A program made the translations under genes and the position numbers. Below the pieces are notes generated by a model. The model did not search any database, was not told where the DNA came from, and saw only the letters and a list, made by a program, of their open reading frames with translations. DNA of 64,000 bases from Bigelowiella natans CCMP2755 (lineage: Eukaryota > Cercozoa > Chlorarachniophyceae), in the NCBI GenBank assembly GCA_000320545.1, contig ADNK01000862.1, positions 77,501 through 141,500 of the forward strand. The letters run 5' to 3'. Of the stretch, positions 35,181-46,399 are shown in pieces; the stretch's first letter is position 1; every line of letters begins with the position of its first letter.

Positions 35181-37205
35181 CTTACAATTTCAGAGGAGAT
35201 CGTGGAATTTGCGACAGCGCGACGGGCCCTGTTCCCAGCGACATTCCTGTGATCAATGGCCCATGTGATGAGAGTGAGAATCTGAGAATAACTGTGTAAC
35301 TCTAGATTCTGATGGGAGAACGTAGCCATTGATGTGCACAGTGCAGAGTTGTCAACATGACAGAAAGTGTTGGGCCTTCCAAAACATGCACATGCATCCA
35401 TCAGCCTTGTTTTCCCACTCTGGTACTCGCAAACGCATGATGTGCACATGTGCACATGCACATGTGTCAAATCAATTTGTGCGTTTACACAATTTTGAAG
35501 GCAGGCTTGAATGTCAAGAAGGATGACATGCACTCACGTTTCTGCACAAACCAAATCGAACAAAATGTCATGCAGACACGTCCAAACCTTGGCAGTTCCT
35601 AGAAAGAGCAACAACCATGCTGCGAGCCGCACAAAAATTTTCGATTCCTTCCCCATCATTCTGTTGACCTCGCACAGTCATGCAGGAGGGGGCGTTGAGA
35701 GCTCACGAGTTTCTCCGAGTCCAGCACCGCGCGAGTCGGGGTCCGCGGTTCTCGTCCGGATGAGCTTTGATTTCCCCAAACACACACAGACACACAGACA
35801 CACAATCACAAATTCGAAAATTTGAATTTGTTCAAATTGTCCGCAGCGGCTGTGGGCCGATTTTGCGAAGAAACCCCAGTGAAAGCGGCCGTCTCTTTCC
35901 CAACAACAACCCAAAAATCAAAAATCAAAAATTGAAAATTGGACCCAAAAAAACAAAAGAAAGCAGAAAATGACGGAGAAAACTTGGGAAAAAGGCCTTG
36001 GAAGAATCCAGGAATCACGCCAACCCAAGAACCCCCCCCCTCTCTTCATGGCGCTCTCATCGCCCCTGTGCTGCGCAACCACATCCCCCGCTCGATGGTG
36101 AAAAAGGGGCATCTCAGTGGAAGGAAAGACAGAGACTGGGGAATGCAGAAAAAGAGAAGAGAGGCAGGAGGGGGGTCAGGGTTGGGGTTGGTGCTCGACA
36201 ACGTGGAAGAGACCACAAAGGTGAAATCTGAACGCAAGAAGTCATCAATGAAAAAGAACAAAGTGTCAAAACGTCTGGAAAACCTGGAGAAAAGCATCAA
36301 AAACTTGATGTTGCTTGTCAAGGACGGATCCACACGCTTGACTGTGAACACGAAACAACGTGTGAACCACTTCCGTGTGTTTTCTTGTGAGGCAACTCAG
36401 TGATTGTGTGATCGTGATTCTGCGTGCATGAACGTGCATCCATCAGTGCACGATCTGCACACAACACACAGCGTTGCGTGCACTCGTGATGCACAGAACG
36501 TGCCTCGTCTCAAAACGGAGTGTCTCTCACGTGCATCAAGGATGTCAAGAATCGTTTCAAACACGACTCAGATTGTGCTTCATTGAAGTTGCACAACGCA
36601 CACGCAGGATCACGCACGACCTGATCGAGTGCACACGTTCAGCGGGCAGTGGAGTGACGTGATGGGACGAACGAACACGTGGTGCACGGCCAGTGCACGT
36701 GCAAAAAGCTTGTTGATCACGTGCACACGCACAACAAAGAACCCACGTTCGTGCACATCGTTGATGCGAATCGAAACGAACGGATTGATTCACACTTGTG
36801 TGCAACACTTGACCTGCACCTCACGAAGAGGATGAAAAAGAATTGATGCTCACCACGGACACGTCACATCGTGCACACGTCGTGTGCACTGAGACAAGTG
36901 ACATCGCACCTGGACAGGCATGCGTGTGTGTGCGCACCTGCAGGTGTGACAAACAAGACAAGCCTCTGCACAATCGTGTGAAAGATTTGGAAAACTTTTG
37001 TGAACCAAGTGTGCACCGAACGCTGTCACGCAATGACTGGGTGCATGACTGCGCTTCACGAGCGACGTGGGTGGGTGGCCAACGCGCATCGTGTCTGGAA
37101 GTGCGTTTGCAGAATTCATTTCTGACATCGAGCGGGAAGATCGATGCCATCTCTGAATCCAACGACAACTTGCATCAAAATGTCATTCACCAAGATCACA
37201 TTTTG
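35181..37205. repeat. Intergenic block rich in GTGCAC/TGTGCACA palindromes
   Basis: From about 35330 to 37200 the sequence is dominated by GTGCAC, CACGTG, TGCACA and CATGTG words, most densely at 35440-35470 and 36400-36960. Several frames are open on both strands, which I attribute to composition. The best protein-like run is plus-strand at about 36220-36400 (SSMKKNKVSKRLENLEKSI, a short coiled coil) within a frame from 35939; it could be a decayed or real small gene. Confidence 0.5.
35939..36403 (+). CDS. Doubtful small ORF with coiled-coil end
   Basis: A 154-codon frame starts in Lys-rich sequence and ends with a plausible helical segment (RLENLEKSIKNLMLLVKDG). It has no homologue I can name and lies in compositionally biased DNA with competing frames on both strands. 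It could be a fragment of a mobile element or an unannotated gene. Confidence 0.2.
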   Translation: MDPKKQKKAENDGENLGKRPWKNPGITPTQEPPPSLHGALIAPVLRNHIPRSMVKKGHLSGRKDRDWGMQKKRREAGGGSGLGLVLDNVEETTKVKSERKKSSMKKNKVSKRLENLEKSIKNLMLLVKDGSTRLTVNTKQRVNHFRVFSCEATQ

Positions 37206-39345
37206 TCATTTGAGCTGTTTTTTGTCGCTTGTGCGCTCACTGCCACCACTGACGAGACAATCATTGCTTTCCAAACTCATTGAGCACCCTTGATTGATGA
37301 TTCTTGCTTTCTTGCTGGAATCTGGTGACTGCAACATTCCAGATTCCCGATCTTCACTGCTCACTGTCACTGGTTGGTATGATGGATTTCTGGCGCTTGC
37401 ACCCTGTGTCCCAGAACCAAAACGGAATGGGCTTTGAAGAGGATCGTTTCCAAAGTTCCCCTGTAAGAACGGGCTTCCCAAATCTCTATTGTTATACTTT
37501 TCACGTCCTGCTATGCTACCGTTACGAATACTAGCACTGGCACTTCTTTCTACAAAAACACGTCCATCCCAAACGGCCTAATAGCATTTTTTCATGATTT
37601 TGAACATCAATGATGAAATACAAAGTTATACCTTGTGTGCACCCATTTCATATCGGGTAATTCCTTTGAGGAGAAATGTGGCAACGGAAAATATGAAGAT
37701 GATAATCCAATTCATCAAGAAGAGGACCATGCTTATGCCGGCTGCGCTATAAAGGTAATCCTTGGCCTTGAAGATAGGAATCTCACTATAAGTGTGACTA
37801 GTTGATATGAATAAATGATTCTGAAAATAAATCAAATTTACCTCCAAATTTATGTCATCCTTGTGAAATGCAAACACGAGGAGCACGCTAATCATTTTAT
37901 TTATTGTATTTGTTTCAATTTTAAGAGTTGCAAATGATATGATATTCAGAGACCCTGAATTAACAACTGGAGGGAGAAGGGCCGCTGAGATGGCCACTCC
38001 GACAAGTGAATTTATGTTAGTGTTTGCAACGCTCAGAGCCACTCCTACCTATGGGCAGATATATCATTTTAAGTGGAAATCTTGTTAATTACCATGGCTT
38101 CTATACCCCCGAAGGTGCAGCAACGACGGCTCCCGCAATCAGAGCAATTGCGGATCCTCTTGAACTCATTTGCGTTGTGACTTTCTGGCTTTTGGAGCTT
38201 AGTAGAGCGAATGCTCCACAGAGAAATCCAGTCGCGAAAGTTATAAGGAGCCCAATTATTTCATTTCTAATGCATTTCCACATCATTCGCTTGTCATCTA
38301 TAAGGTACCTGAAACACATGCTTGGATTCAAGCTCTAATTCCTCGAATTTTCGAATTCATCACTAACCCAAAGGATATTCCGAGGATAGGTCCCATCAGA
38401 GGAGAAACAAGCATGCTAATTGAGAATCGAAACACATGCAACGATGGATATATGTGCTAAGCATGCATATTCTCAATAGTATATATATTAGAAATTAATG
38501 AATTTCGGTTCTTTACCTTGCAACGACAGTGACACTGCTATCAGTAAGCAATCCCACAGCGGCAATAATTCCACCAACAACACAGAATGCCAGATATTCT
38601 GATCCATTCGTTTGTGCAAAATGCATTATTAGTCATGGCAAAATAAAACAAATTAATTACCAAATATCGGCATATCTTTACACAATGAATGATATGCTCA
38701 ATTTACCGAACGTGAGATGAACACCACTATCAACTATTTCGTACATCTCGTCAATGGTCTGCCACAGGAATATTTTATCATTTTATCCGGAGGTAGGTAG
38801 GCTGCATCAGTCAATAAAATATATAAATTATACCTGCCTATCCTTAATGGTGAAAGCTCGCCGTTTTTTCTCCTAAGGTGAATGCAAATGCTAACACCTT
38901 GAACAAAGGAATGAAGAAGCAGAGTACCTCTTCGACAACCTCGCCGCTCAATGCAACTTGCCTTGATGGAAATCTAGGCTACAATAGAAACATAAACTTG
39001 TGATTAAATTCCTAGTTTAATGCAATAACCTTTGTCATCTGAAGAGCTAACACATCCACAATCCCCCATGTGACTCCGATTCCAATTTTTTCCAGTTGCA
39101 TTATGACCTTTCTCACATGTTTATCTTTGCATCTGTTTCACACAAGCAATTAATCAAAATGTAGTGTCAATAAATGTGTCATTTGTTCAGTGTTGATGGA
39201 TCCGAAGTTAACAAATGCGTTCAAACCTGAATTGAACAATGCAACATCCTTGGCCTGCAATGACAACGCATCCTGTTGGAGTTGTATCTATCGCTCTGAT
39301 GACTTCATCTTCTTTGCCTTCCGGAATCGTAATCTTTGAATACCA
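37206..39345 (-). CDS. DUF389-family multi-pass membrane protein
   Basis: DUF389 proteins are poorly characterised membrane proteins, common in bacteria and archaea and patchy in eukaryotes. Minus-strand exons in order: 39345-39210 (ITIPEGKEDEVIRAIDTTPT, the soluble N-terminal domain), 39135-39030 (KVMIQLEKIGIGVTWGIVDV), short linkers to 38707, then the membrane domain. The membrane exons are about 38600-38520 (CVVGGIIAAVGLLTDSSVTV), 38430-38368 (SMLVSPLMGPILGISFG, the family signature), 38308-38110 (IIGLLITFATGFLCGAFALL; IALIAGAVVAAPSG), 38049-37846 (NINSLVGVAISAALLPPVVN, the second signature) and 37825-37645 (FLMNWIIIFIFSVATFLL). A Ser/Gly-rich tail runs to a stop at 37206, after an intron that most likely starts within the GGGTGC near 37641. 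The true start upstream of 39345 is uncertain. Confidence 0.82.
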
Positions 39346-39349
39346 GACA

Positions 39350-40283
39350 TGACATGAAACACGCGGAGCAACATGTTCGTAAAATTCTAATTTGTTCACT
39401 GGTCCGAGATGACAACCTCTATGCGCTTCACCATTGTTGCAAGATGCGTTTGGCTTTTGTTTGGTTTTTGTTCTTAGCCTTTTTTTCCATTGGATTTCAG
39501 GCCGATTTTGTTCTGCGACAAGCACCATTACGATGCTTTCGGTTCCTCTGCATCCTTGATTCATTTTGTGCACTTCAGCATTCGCGAAAAATGGGCAGCC
39601 GCACACATCACGGCCAGAAACACGCCTTGCAAAAAGACACAAGAATTGATGTGAGCACAGCTCCCGTGTTGTGGTTCATCGATCACTAGCGTGTCCAGAT
39701 TCGACCATCCAGGTGCACCTGCAGCTCCACCTAGCCATGCACGCTCCAGCGCCACCTGGCTGTCCAGCTGGCACGCTCTGGCGCTGGCTAGCTGGCACGG
39801 AAGCACTCAGCTGTCACCTTTGGTTCCAGCAATTGAGCACAGCTAGACAGCTCACGTGTTGTGGTTCATTGTGCCCACAATGCCCTTGTGTGCCTGCTGC
39901 TTCATGCACGCTTGCTGGCACACTGGCACGCTAGCACGAAGGCTCTCAACTCTCGTTTTTTGTTTCGATTCAGACGACATGCCTGCACTGATGCTGCACA
40001 CCGCCAAGCCAGACACCGCACAACACTTGCACGCGCCGCCGCCACACCTACCATTGCTTGGCGCAACGTTCAACGCATCATCACCAGCAGCAACACAAAC
40101 GATTAGAAGAAGAAGCAGCGACGCAGATCACTGCCGAGGCGGCAACATTCGTAGGCATGCTTGGTGACAATCTTGCCGATGACATTCATTTACTTCGTTG
40201 CAGACTCTAAATGCCCCCTTGATATGGTGCTAACAAAGCCACTCAACAGTCTAGGAAGGAAAGCAGAGTGTAACCTGTCTGTG
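39350..40283. repeat. Intergenic block with CAGCTGG/GCTAGC words and short direct repeats
   Basis: Between the DUF389 and CCA-enzyme genes the DNA is rich in CAGCT, TGGCACGC, GCTAGC and TGCAC words (39690-40080). A near-identical pair starting GTGTTGTGGTTCAT lies at about 39666 and 39857, each preceded by TGAGCACAGCT-like sequence. ORFs across it look compositional. Confidence 0.5.
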
Positions 40284-41321
40284 TTACTTTTCACTTTTCC
40301 TAGCCTTCTTCGATTTTTTCTTTTTCTTCTTGCCTCCGCTGCCCCCTCTTCCTCCATCTACTGGGAGTGGATTGAGCTGCATTGATTCCTGCAGAAATTT
40401 CTTGACTTGCTCCTTACTTCCTCGCGGATTCTCTAATCTCCACATGGTTTGCCTGTGCATCATCTCGCCGATTCCACGGCCAGGAGGCACTTTCAACTAA
40501 GAATTTTATCACACCATATTATCCGAATGAATAGGTGTCGTTTGACAACTGTGACAGCGAGGCACTATGAGGAGAAGTGTTTACATCATGGGCCAGATTT
40601 TGACCTTAAAGCTTTGCCAATTTCTGTGTGAATATGCATTATAACTTTCCCTCTATGTAGCAGCAGATTCTCTTCTGACCATCATGCAACTACATCTACT
40701 TCTACTACCTCTGTCACCATTTCTTGTGCCGTGACCAGCGGTTTCCACCGCCAACACCCTGGCAGCCCCGAAGCATTTGCTAGCCACACCGCGTATTGGG
40801 AGAATGCATCAAACTTCTTATAACCACAAACCCGACTGCTACCTACAACTGCCTGCTGCACCTTCTTTCCATTTCCTTCTGCATCTTTACTCTTACTGCT
40901 ACTCGTGGTGTGTATAAAGTCTAGACCAAAATCCTTGTAGTGTTGTTGGTCGTCACTCTTCGCCGTCACAACGGGTTCTTTCGCTACAACTACGATTGCA
41001 TATGCAAGATCAAGGGCTAGCGCAAACCGATCCTTAATGGAAAGCAGCACTTTGCCTGACTCTCTCAACACTTGCTTCAGCGAGGTTCGTGGTTGGGACG
41101 AGGCTGCCGGTGTTGTTGATACTGGTGCTGAAGCTGCTGTGTACATTCTATGCAAGGCAGCGAACTTGTGTGCGGCGTCAACCAGAAGGGCTGCGGCCTC
41201 CGCAATATCGCGGTCCGCAGCCTTCAAGCTCTCCCTCTGTTTGATAACCACGATCATTGATACATCTTATGAAGAGGAAAATGAGGTAAAAGACTGTGGA
41301 CAATAGACCACTCTACTACTT

Positions 41322-41369
<48 letters not shown>

Positions 41370-44300
41370 ACTCTGTGTGTGTGTGTGTGTGTGTGTGTTT
41401 CAATCTCTATCTACCAAAATCCACCGGACAGCACTTTGCCTTCTCTTCTTCACCTGTATGTATCACCGCAAAGAGAATCAAATGGATGTGCGGCTCAGCA
41501 TCAACGTGAACGAGTGCCAATCGCAAGATGGTGGGAAAATTTGTCAGTCGTCTTCCATTTATCATCCGGATGTGTATGCTGGATTCATAGGAGAAAGGCG
41601 AACTAAGAGGGGAACCAGAATCCTTTTGGTGATTTTTACCTTGACCTCGTAGCCGTGGTATGAAGATAGGAAACCTGCATAGTAGGCCACCTGTCTCTCC
41701 AGTTTGCTATAGCTCAAAGCTTCTGCTTCTTCCGCCCTCTGTCCTATGATCCTTTCGACCAGCCTCATCCTCTGCAAGCACGGTCCTCTCATCTCTTCAC
41801 CTGGATTCTCCTTAATAGAAGATAAAGAAATAACATCACCGTTTCGGTTATATAATCTATTTCAGCCCTTCAAAGACAATCCTGCCAATGAAGACAATGC
41901 TGTCAATACCACAAGCAGCGTCCCACTGCGTCTTTACCACTACTACCACTACTGTAACAGAAACCTCTCCTTTATCACACTTAGATCACAAATGCAACAA
42001 TAGCGACTAATGCTAACCGATGAGGATCTTTTCTGATCTGGCACTGACTCAGCTTTGAGGAAGGGGGTGGAAGGCTCCGCGAACACAACGTCTATAGAAG
42101 ATGAAGGTTGAGAGGATAAGGGTAAGGAAGATGAATATAGCTTCGGCAACGTGAGCTATGAGAGAGCACGGGCGAGAGAGAGGAAAAGAAAAAGCCAGAC
42201 CTTGCAGATTGAAATCGACTAGATGTTGAAACGCATCTGTAGGAGATCCCACACCCCCTACGACCTGACGACAATAAAACCGTCATTCACTCCACGTATT
42301 ATTGGTTGCCGCTCGGAGAATAAACGAATTAGAGGAAAGAGGGGCGGGGGATGAATCTTGCCTTATTGAGTTCCTGTGCAAACCTCTCCCGGCTCACCTG
42401 GTTAGGCCAATCCAAGTAATGCAAGAAAGTAAGAGGAGGAAGGTAAAGCACTCCTTTACAGACAAGCAAAAGTACTCCTTTACTGACAAGCAGCTAGCAC
42501 TAAATATCTTTCTAGAGGAGGCCTTCACATCAGACACCTTGGTCTTCAAATCCGAACGGATGTTCTCCAATTTCGCTGCTGCCACTATCTTGTCATCGAG
42601 CCGAAATTGAAACCTAACGGAACAGACTCTCAAGGTAATTCATATGTGATGCCTCTTACTCGCCATCAATCGTGCACTCATCTCCGCTATTCGAACCCCT
42701 TATCCACCTGCAACTCCAGATGCTGCAAGTGCGAGATACACAGATATGTTCTTACTCTTTGACAACCTTGCCGAGAAGCGTATGGCCCTGAGTACGCGGA
42801 GGGGGTCATCGCGAAAAGTCTTTTCTGGGTTTAGAGGGGTGACTACCAAAAACGAAAGCCATAAGAAAAGACCGACGGCAAAGAGAGGAACAGAGTTTAA
42901 TTAGGAATGGGCATTGAGAGTAGGAGGAGGCGGAGGAGGGGGAGTAGTGAAATAGAGATAGTAACATTTCCTTTCCTTTATGTTTTCCCCAACAATATTC
43001 TTGTAAAAGTCATCATTATTCCGTACTGCTACCGAGGATCTTTTCCTTGAGGTCGGAAAGTCCTCTGCCGGTTAGGTCCTCTACCTGCACACCCAGACAG
43101 TATTAATTATTAGCCATATTGGTCAACACTCCATCAACGCTACTCAAGAATACGATCTCGATTCTTTAGAAAAGAACAAATTAGTGTCATAAGAAGCCGC
43201 AGAACTTCACACTAATAACCACTGGTTCTGTTGTTATGTTCATGCCAGAGAATGGGATAGGTGGCACAGACTTTGTCCTTGTTGATGTTGTAGAAGAGGG
43301 AGTTAACAGTGAAGTCCCTCCGAAGTGCATCCTCCTCAGCCGTGCCTACTTTCGTCTCCGGCACACGTGAATCGTCATGGTATACTTCTGTGCGGAGGTT
43401 GTTTATGTCTACGCTGTGACCCAGGATCGTCATCGTGGCAGTCTGAAGGTGCTTTGATCTTGAGTGGCCAAGCACGACAACGTATATATTTGATATCAGT
43501 ATAGATACATTTTAATGCATTATAAATTTCAACGTAAATCCTCCTCTCACCTGCCACGACTACTACTGACACTCCTCCTACTACCACCACCACCACCACC
43601 GCCATCACCGCCACCACAAAGTATGTTTATACTTGTCAGGGTTTGCCTGGATCACTCCAATGGATTTGATTGGGTATCCTAAGTAGATAGGAGGAGTAAG
43701 AGGGAAAGAAAAGTCACGGCGCCAAAATTGAAGAGGAAAAGAGCGAGTAGGTAATCGAAGAAGAGATGGGACTGTGAGAGGGAGAGTGAATCCTATTCAA
43801 GGAGTTAGTCTTAGGGACTAGAAGCTATTTCACCACCTTTTTTCTTGAGTTGGTCCACGACATTCTTCGCAAAATCCTCCCCCTTAATGCAACGTCACAC
43901 AATCAAATAAAATACTACTCAACGGTATCGTCTGCAGACAAATATCCACCAATTTGAAAAATAAATTTAAGCGGGTACAATCCAACCAAATACACCAGCA
44001 CAGGCACACATACCGTCATATCGTCGACAGATATATCAATGTCGTCGGAATCCTTCCCCAGGCACTGTATCCAGAAAATGCGTCATAAAACTTACATTAC
44101 CACAAACCTTAGCGAACAGTTATATTAGGTATTTAGAGCTGTGTCTAATCGAACCTTGTCGCGCACCCAGCCTCCAGCAACACGCATCGTAGTGTTAAGT
44201 CCTAAATTTGTGCATTAGAATTCGTAACCGAAAATAGGAGGAGAGATGGATATACATCCTAACCTTTTTCATGATGCATCTCCTTCAGAAAATCGAACAT

Positions 44301-44468
44301 TTTCTGTTCATCAACGGTGAGCTTTATCACCGGCACTATTGTCTCATACTTTCTTTTCTGAAATTCCTGGTGCTGTCCATTACTAGCACGGCCATCCCCA
44401 GTATCATCTTCACTTAATTTTCCTTCTCTTGCGCGCTTATCTCCCGGCTTCGCGATAATAGCATCCAT
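40284..44468 (-). CDS. TRNT1: CCA-adding tRNA nucleotidyltransferase (class II)
   Basis: This enzyme adds or repairs the 3' CCA end of tRNAs, in cytosol, mitochondrion or plastid. It has more than ten minus-strand exons. They begin with MDAIIAKPGDKRAREGK at 44468, then KLTVDEQKMFDFLKEMHHEK, the nucleotidyltransferase pocket MRVAGGWVRDK plus LGKDSDDIDISVDDMTGEDF (catalytic DxD), IGVIQANPDKYKHT and SKHLQTATMTILGHSVDI. Next come VGTAEEDALRRDFTVNSLFY, LTGRGLSDLKEKI, the RNA/nucleotide-binding signature KTFRDDPLRVLRAIRFSARL, VSRERFAQELNK (motif C/D region), helical body exons (QRMRLVERIIGQRAEEAE), a large exon near 41260-40700 and the C-terminal PPGRGIGEMMHRQ with a Lys-rich tail. The exon from about 41260 carries a long Ala/Thr/Ser-rich insertion compared with the family. 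One intron (after VSRERFAQELNK) seems to begin with GC. Confidence 0.9.
41324..41398. repeat. Compound (CT)n(GT)n microsatellite
   Basis: A (CT)n tract passes directly into (GT)n within an intron of the CCA-enzyme gene. The same compound type occurs near 3429-3484 and 11620-11684, and as its reverse complement near 1262-1330 and 54333-54394. Confidence 0.95.
42278..42361 (-). other. Probable GC-AG intron in the CCA-enzyme gene
   Basis: In minus-strand sense the exon ends AATAAG and the intron starts GCAAGA (donor at 42361-42360). The next exon, starting after GTCGTCAG near 42278, continues in phase with VVGGVGSPTDAFQHLVDFNL. No nearby GT preserves the frame, and AAG|GCAAG matches the GC-donor consensus. 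Confidence 0.65.
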
Positions 44469-44579
44469 AGAGTTGTAGTCTTTCGAAAAACGACGTCGTC
44501 AGAGAAACATGCTCTCAAAGAATCGACACGACGACGTTCAAACTCTAACCTACAGGCCCAACTTCTACTAATAGAGTTT

Positions 44580-45350
44580 CTGCAACAAGGAAGCAAACAA
44601 GATCAAAGGATGATGAAATTCCCCAATTTCCACGTGAAGCGTACACAATTATTACAAAGTCAGAATGGGAAGAAATGAAATTAGGTTGACACTTATTTCA
44701 CAATCGTTATTACCTTCGACAGCTCGTTTCTTGATAATTACTCCACTTTTCGGGCAGCAAACCCCTCCCATATAGTCCAGATGGGGGCTTGTTGATTAGA
44801 GGGCGGCGTTTGAGTACTGCACGACGGAATTGGCAGGCCCCCTCGCTTTCCCTGGAAGACTTCAGAAATAGTGCTAAAGCAATGACAGACTTCTTGGTAA
44901 TCCCCTGTAATATCTTCAGCATTCTATTGAAATTTCATGTCGCAGAGGAAAACCGTGTGCACGAACACGTTCTTCCTCGAATCTTCGCCGAACGTCCCCG
45001 GTGAGCCAGGGGATATTTCTTAAGATCCTTAACGTCGGCAGACACAGGCATTTTGTCGGAGATATAGAATGTGCGACAATTCAGAATGGTAAGTTGATGC
45101 AGCATTCGAGCCAGCATTTACCAAATTTGTTGTCTACGAATGTCACATGTAAGCTCCAAAGAAAAGGGTTCGGCGTTATTAAGAAACCCATTGCTCCGAA
45201 CGTTCAAACAATACGCCTCCTGGCTCGCTTTCGAACACAATGGGGAAACAGAGCGCGAGTATATGCTATTCTTCCTTCTTTCTACCTAAGCATGTCATAG
45301 AGAGTTCTTCGTGTGGGGATGTTCCAAGTTGGAACCTAACGGAACTTTGT
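44580..45350. other. Ambiguous region, probably 5' part of the next gene
   Basis: Both strands carry short plausible coding pieces. Plus: RRLSTARRNWQAPSLSLEDF near 44810-44870 and VAEENRVHEHVLPRIFAERP near 44940-45000. Minus: YISDKMPVSADVKDLKKYPL near 45065-45005. I could not decide which is real. It may hold first exons of the basic protein downstream. Confidence 0.3.
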
Positions 45351-45354
45351 GTCA

Positions 45355-46366
45355 GGTGTAAATCGCAAGAAAATTAACCCGTATGCCAACCACCGTCGCA
45401 GAACTCGGCAGAAGAAAGCCGCAGGTAAAGACGCCTTCGATAGCTGAATAGCAATATCACATGAATTGTATTTCGAGCATTGGTAAATGCTATGTGAACA
45501 ATATGAACATTTTCGATCTCAGTGGGGTTCAAGGCTCCATTTGCAAAGAAAATCTCAAAAAAAAAAATGAAAATGAAACTCCACAGGTATGTCACAATGC
45601 TTTGTGTTAGAGGTTCTCAAGATGAAGACAAATTTTGTAAACTGTAAATATTTCGATGCCCCGTCTTCACACCTGCAAACCGAAATACTCACGCACACGT
45701 GCACGAACGAGGATACATGTACCTTTTGGAGATATGAGATATGGCCGTGTAGTGAAAAATATTGACACATGCGTTGATGGAAAACTGTTCAGGTTGGCAA
45801 TGGAAAAAAAAGATATCGAGAAAGCATTGAAAGCTCAGGGAATAGACATCGACAATCTGATGATAGGTGGCTATCAAATTTAGGATGAGACCGTGCTCAT
45901 TTTCACCATTATTACCTTACATCAGAGGAATCTGAGTCAAAGAAAAGCAAAAAGATACCTAATAGCAAACCCAAGAACCAAAAAGAAAAACCGGCAATTA
46001 AGAAGACACCATCAACAACTACAAAAGCAACTGAAGTGATTTCAGGAAGGAGATCGAGAAGGTCTGAAATTGCACTTCATTCTTCCCTTTGCTATAGGGT
46101 CTGAGCTGTTGTGATACAGAGAAAAGTCGATGCAGAATAGCTCGAACGAAGCTATGGATGAAGATAGACAAAACCGTGGAAGAAGAACAACTAGAAGTGC
46201 CAGCAGGAAGAAGGTTCATTCACATACACAGATGATTGTTGCCCGAGTAACTGTTTCGATCATGTTTGTTATCTTGCCACACATCAGAAGATGAAGGCTA
46301 AAGCTCGTGCGAGGGGTAAATCTAAAGCGTCTGCTGCGTCTGCTGAGGGCAAAATGGAAATTGATT
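45355..46366 (+). CDS. Small basic, probably nuclear protein, function unknown
   Basis: Several short exons read through in phase: one near 45355-45424 (NRKKINPYANHRRRTRQKKA), one near 45734-45865 (MRYGRVVKNIDTCVDGKLFR, then KKDIEKALKAQGIDIDNLM), one near 45926-46060 (EESESKKSKK, TPSTTTKATEVISGRRSR), one near 46113-46212 (MDEDRQNRGRRTTRSASRKK) and a last one from about 46290 to the stop at 46366 (KAKARARGKSKASAASAEGK, MEID). The alternation of Lys/Arg-rich and acidic patches resembles chromatin or ribosome-biogenesis proteins. The connection of the first piece to the second, and the start, are uncertain. No family assigned. Confidence 0.5.
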
Positions 46367-46399
46367 AGCGATGAGGAGAAGTGAATAATCCATGTGTTT

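Noticed and set aside
36843-37283. 146-codon Cys/His-rich ORF
   Set aside because: Codons follow the GTGCAC word bias of the block; overlapping frames on both strands are open as well, so it is probably compositional.
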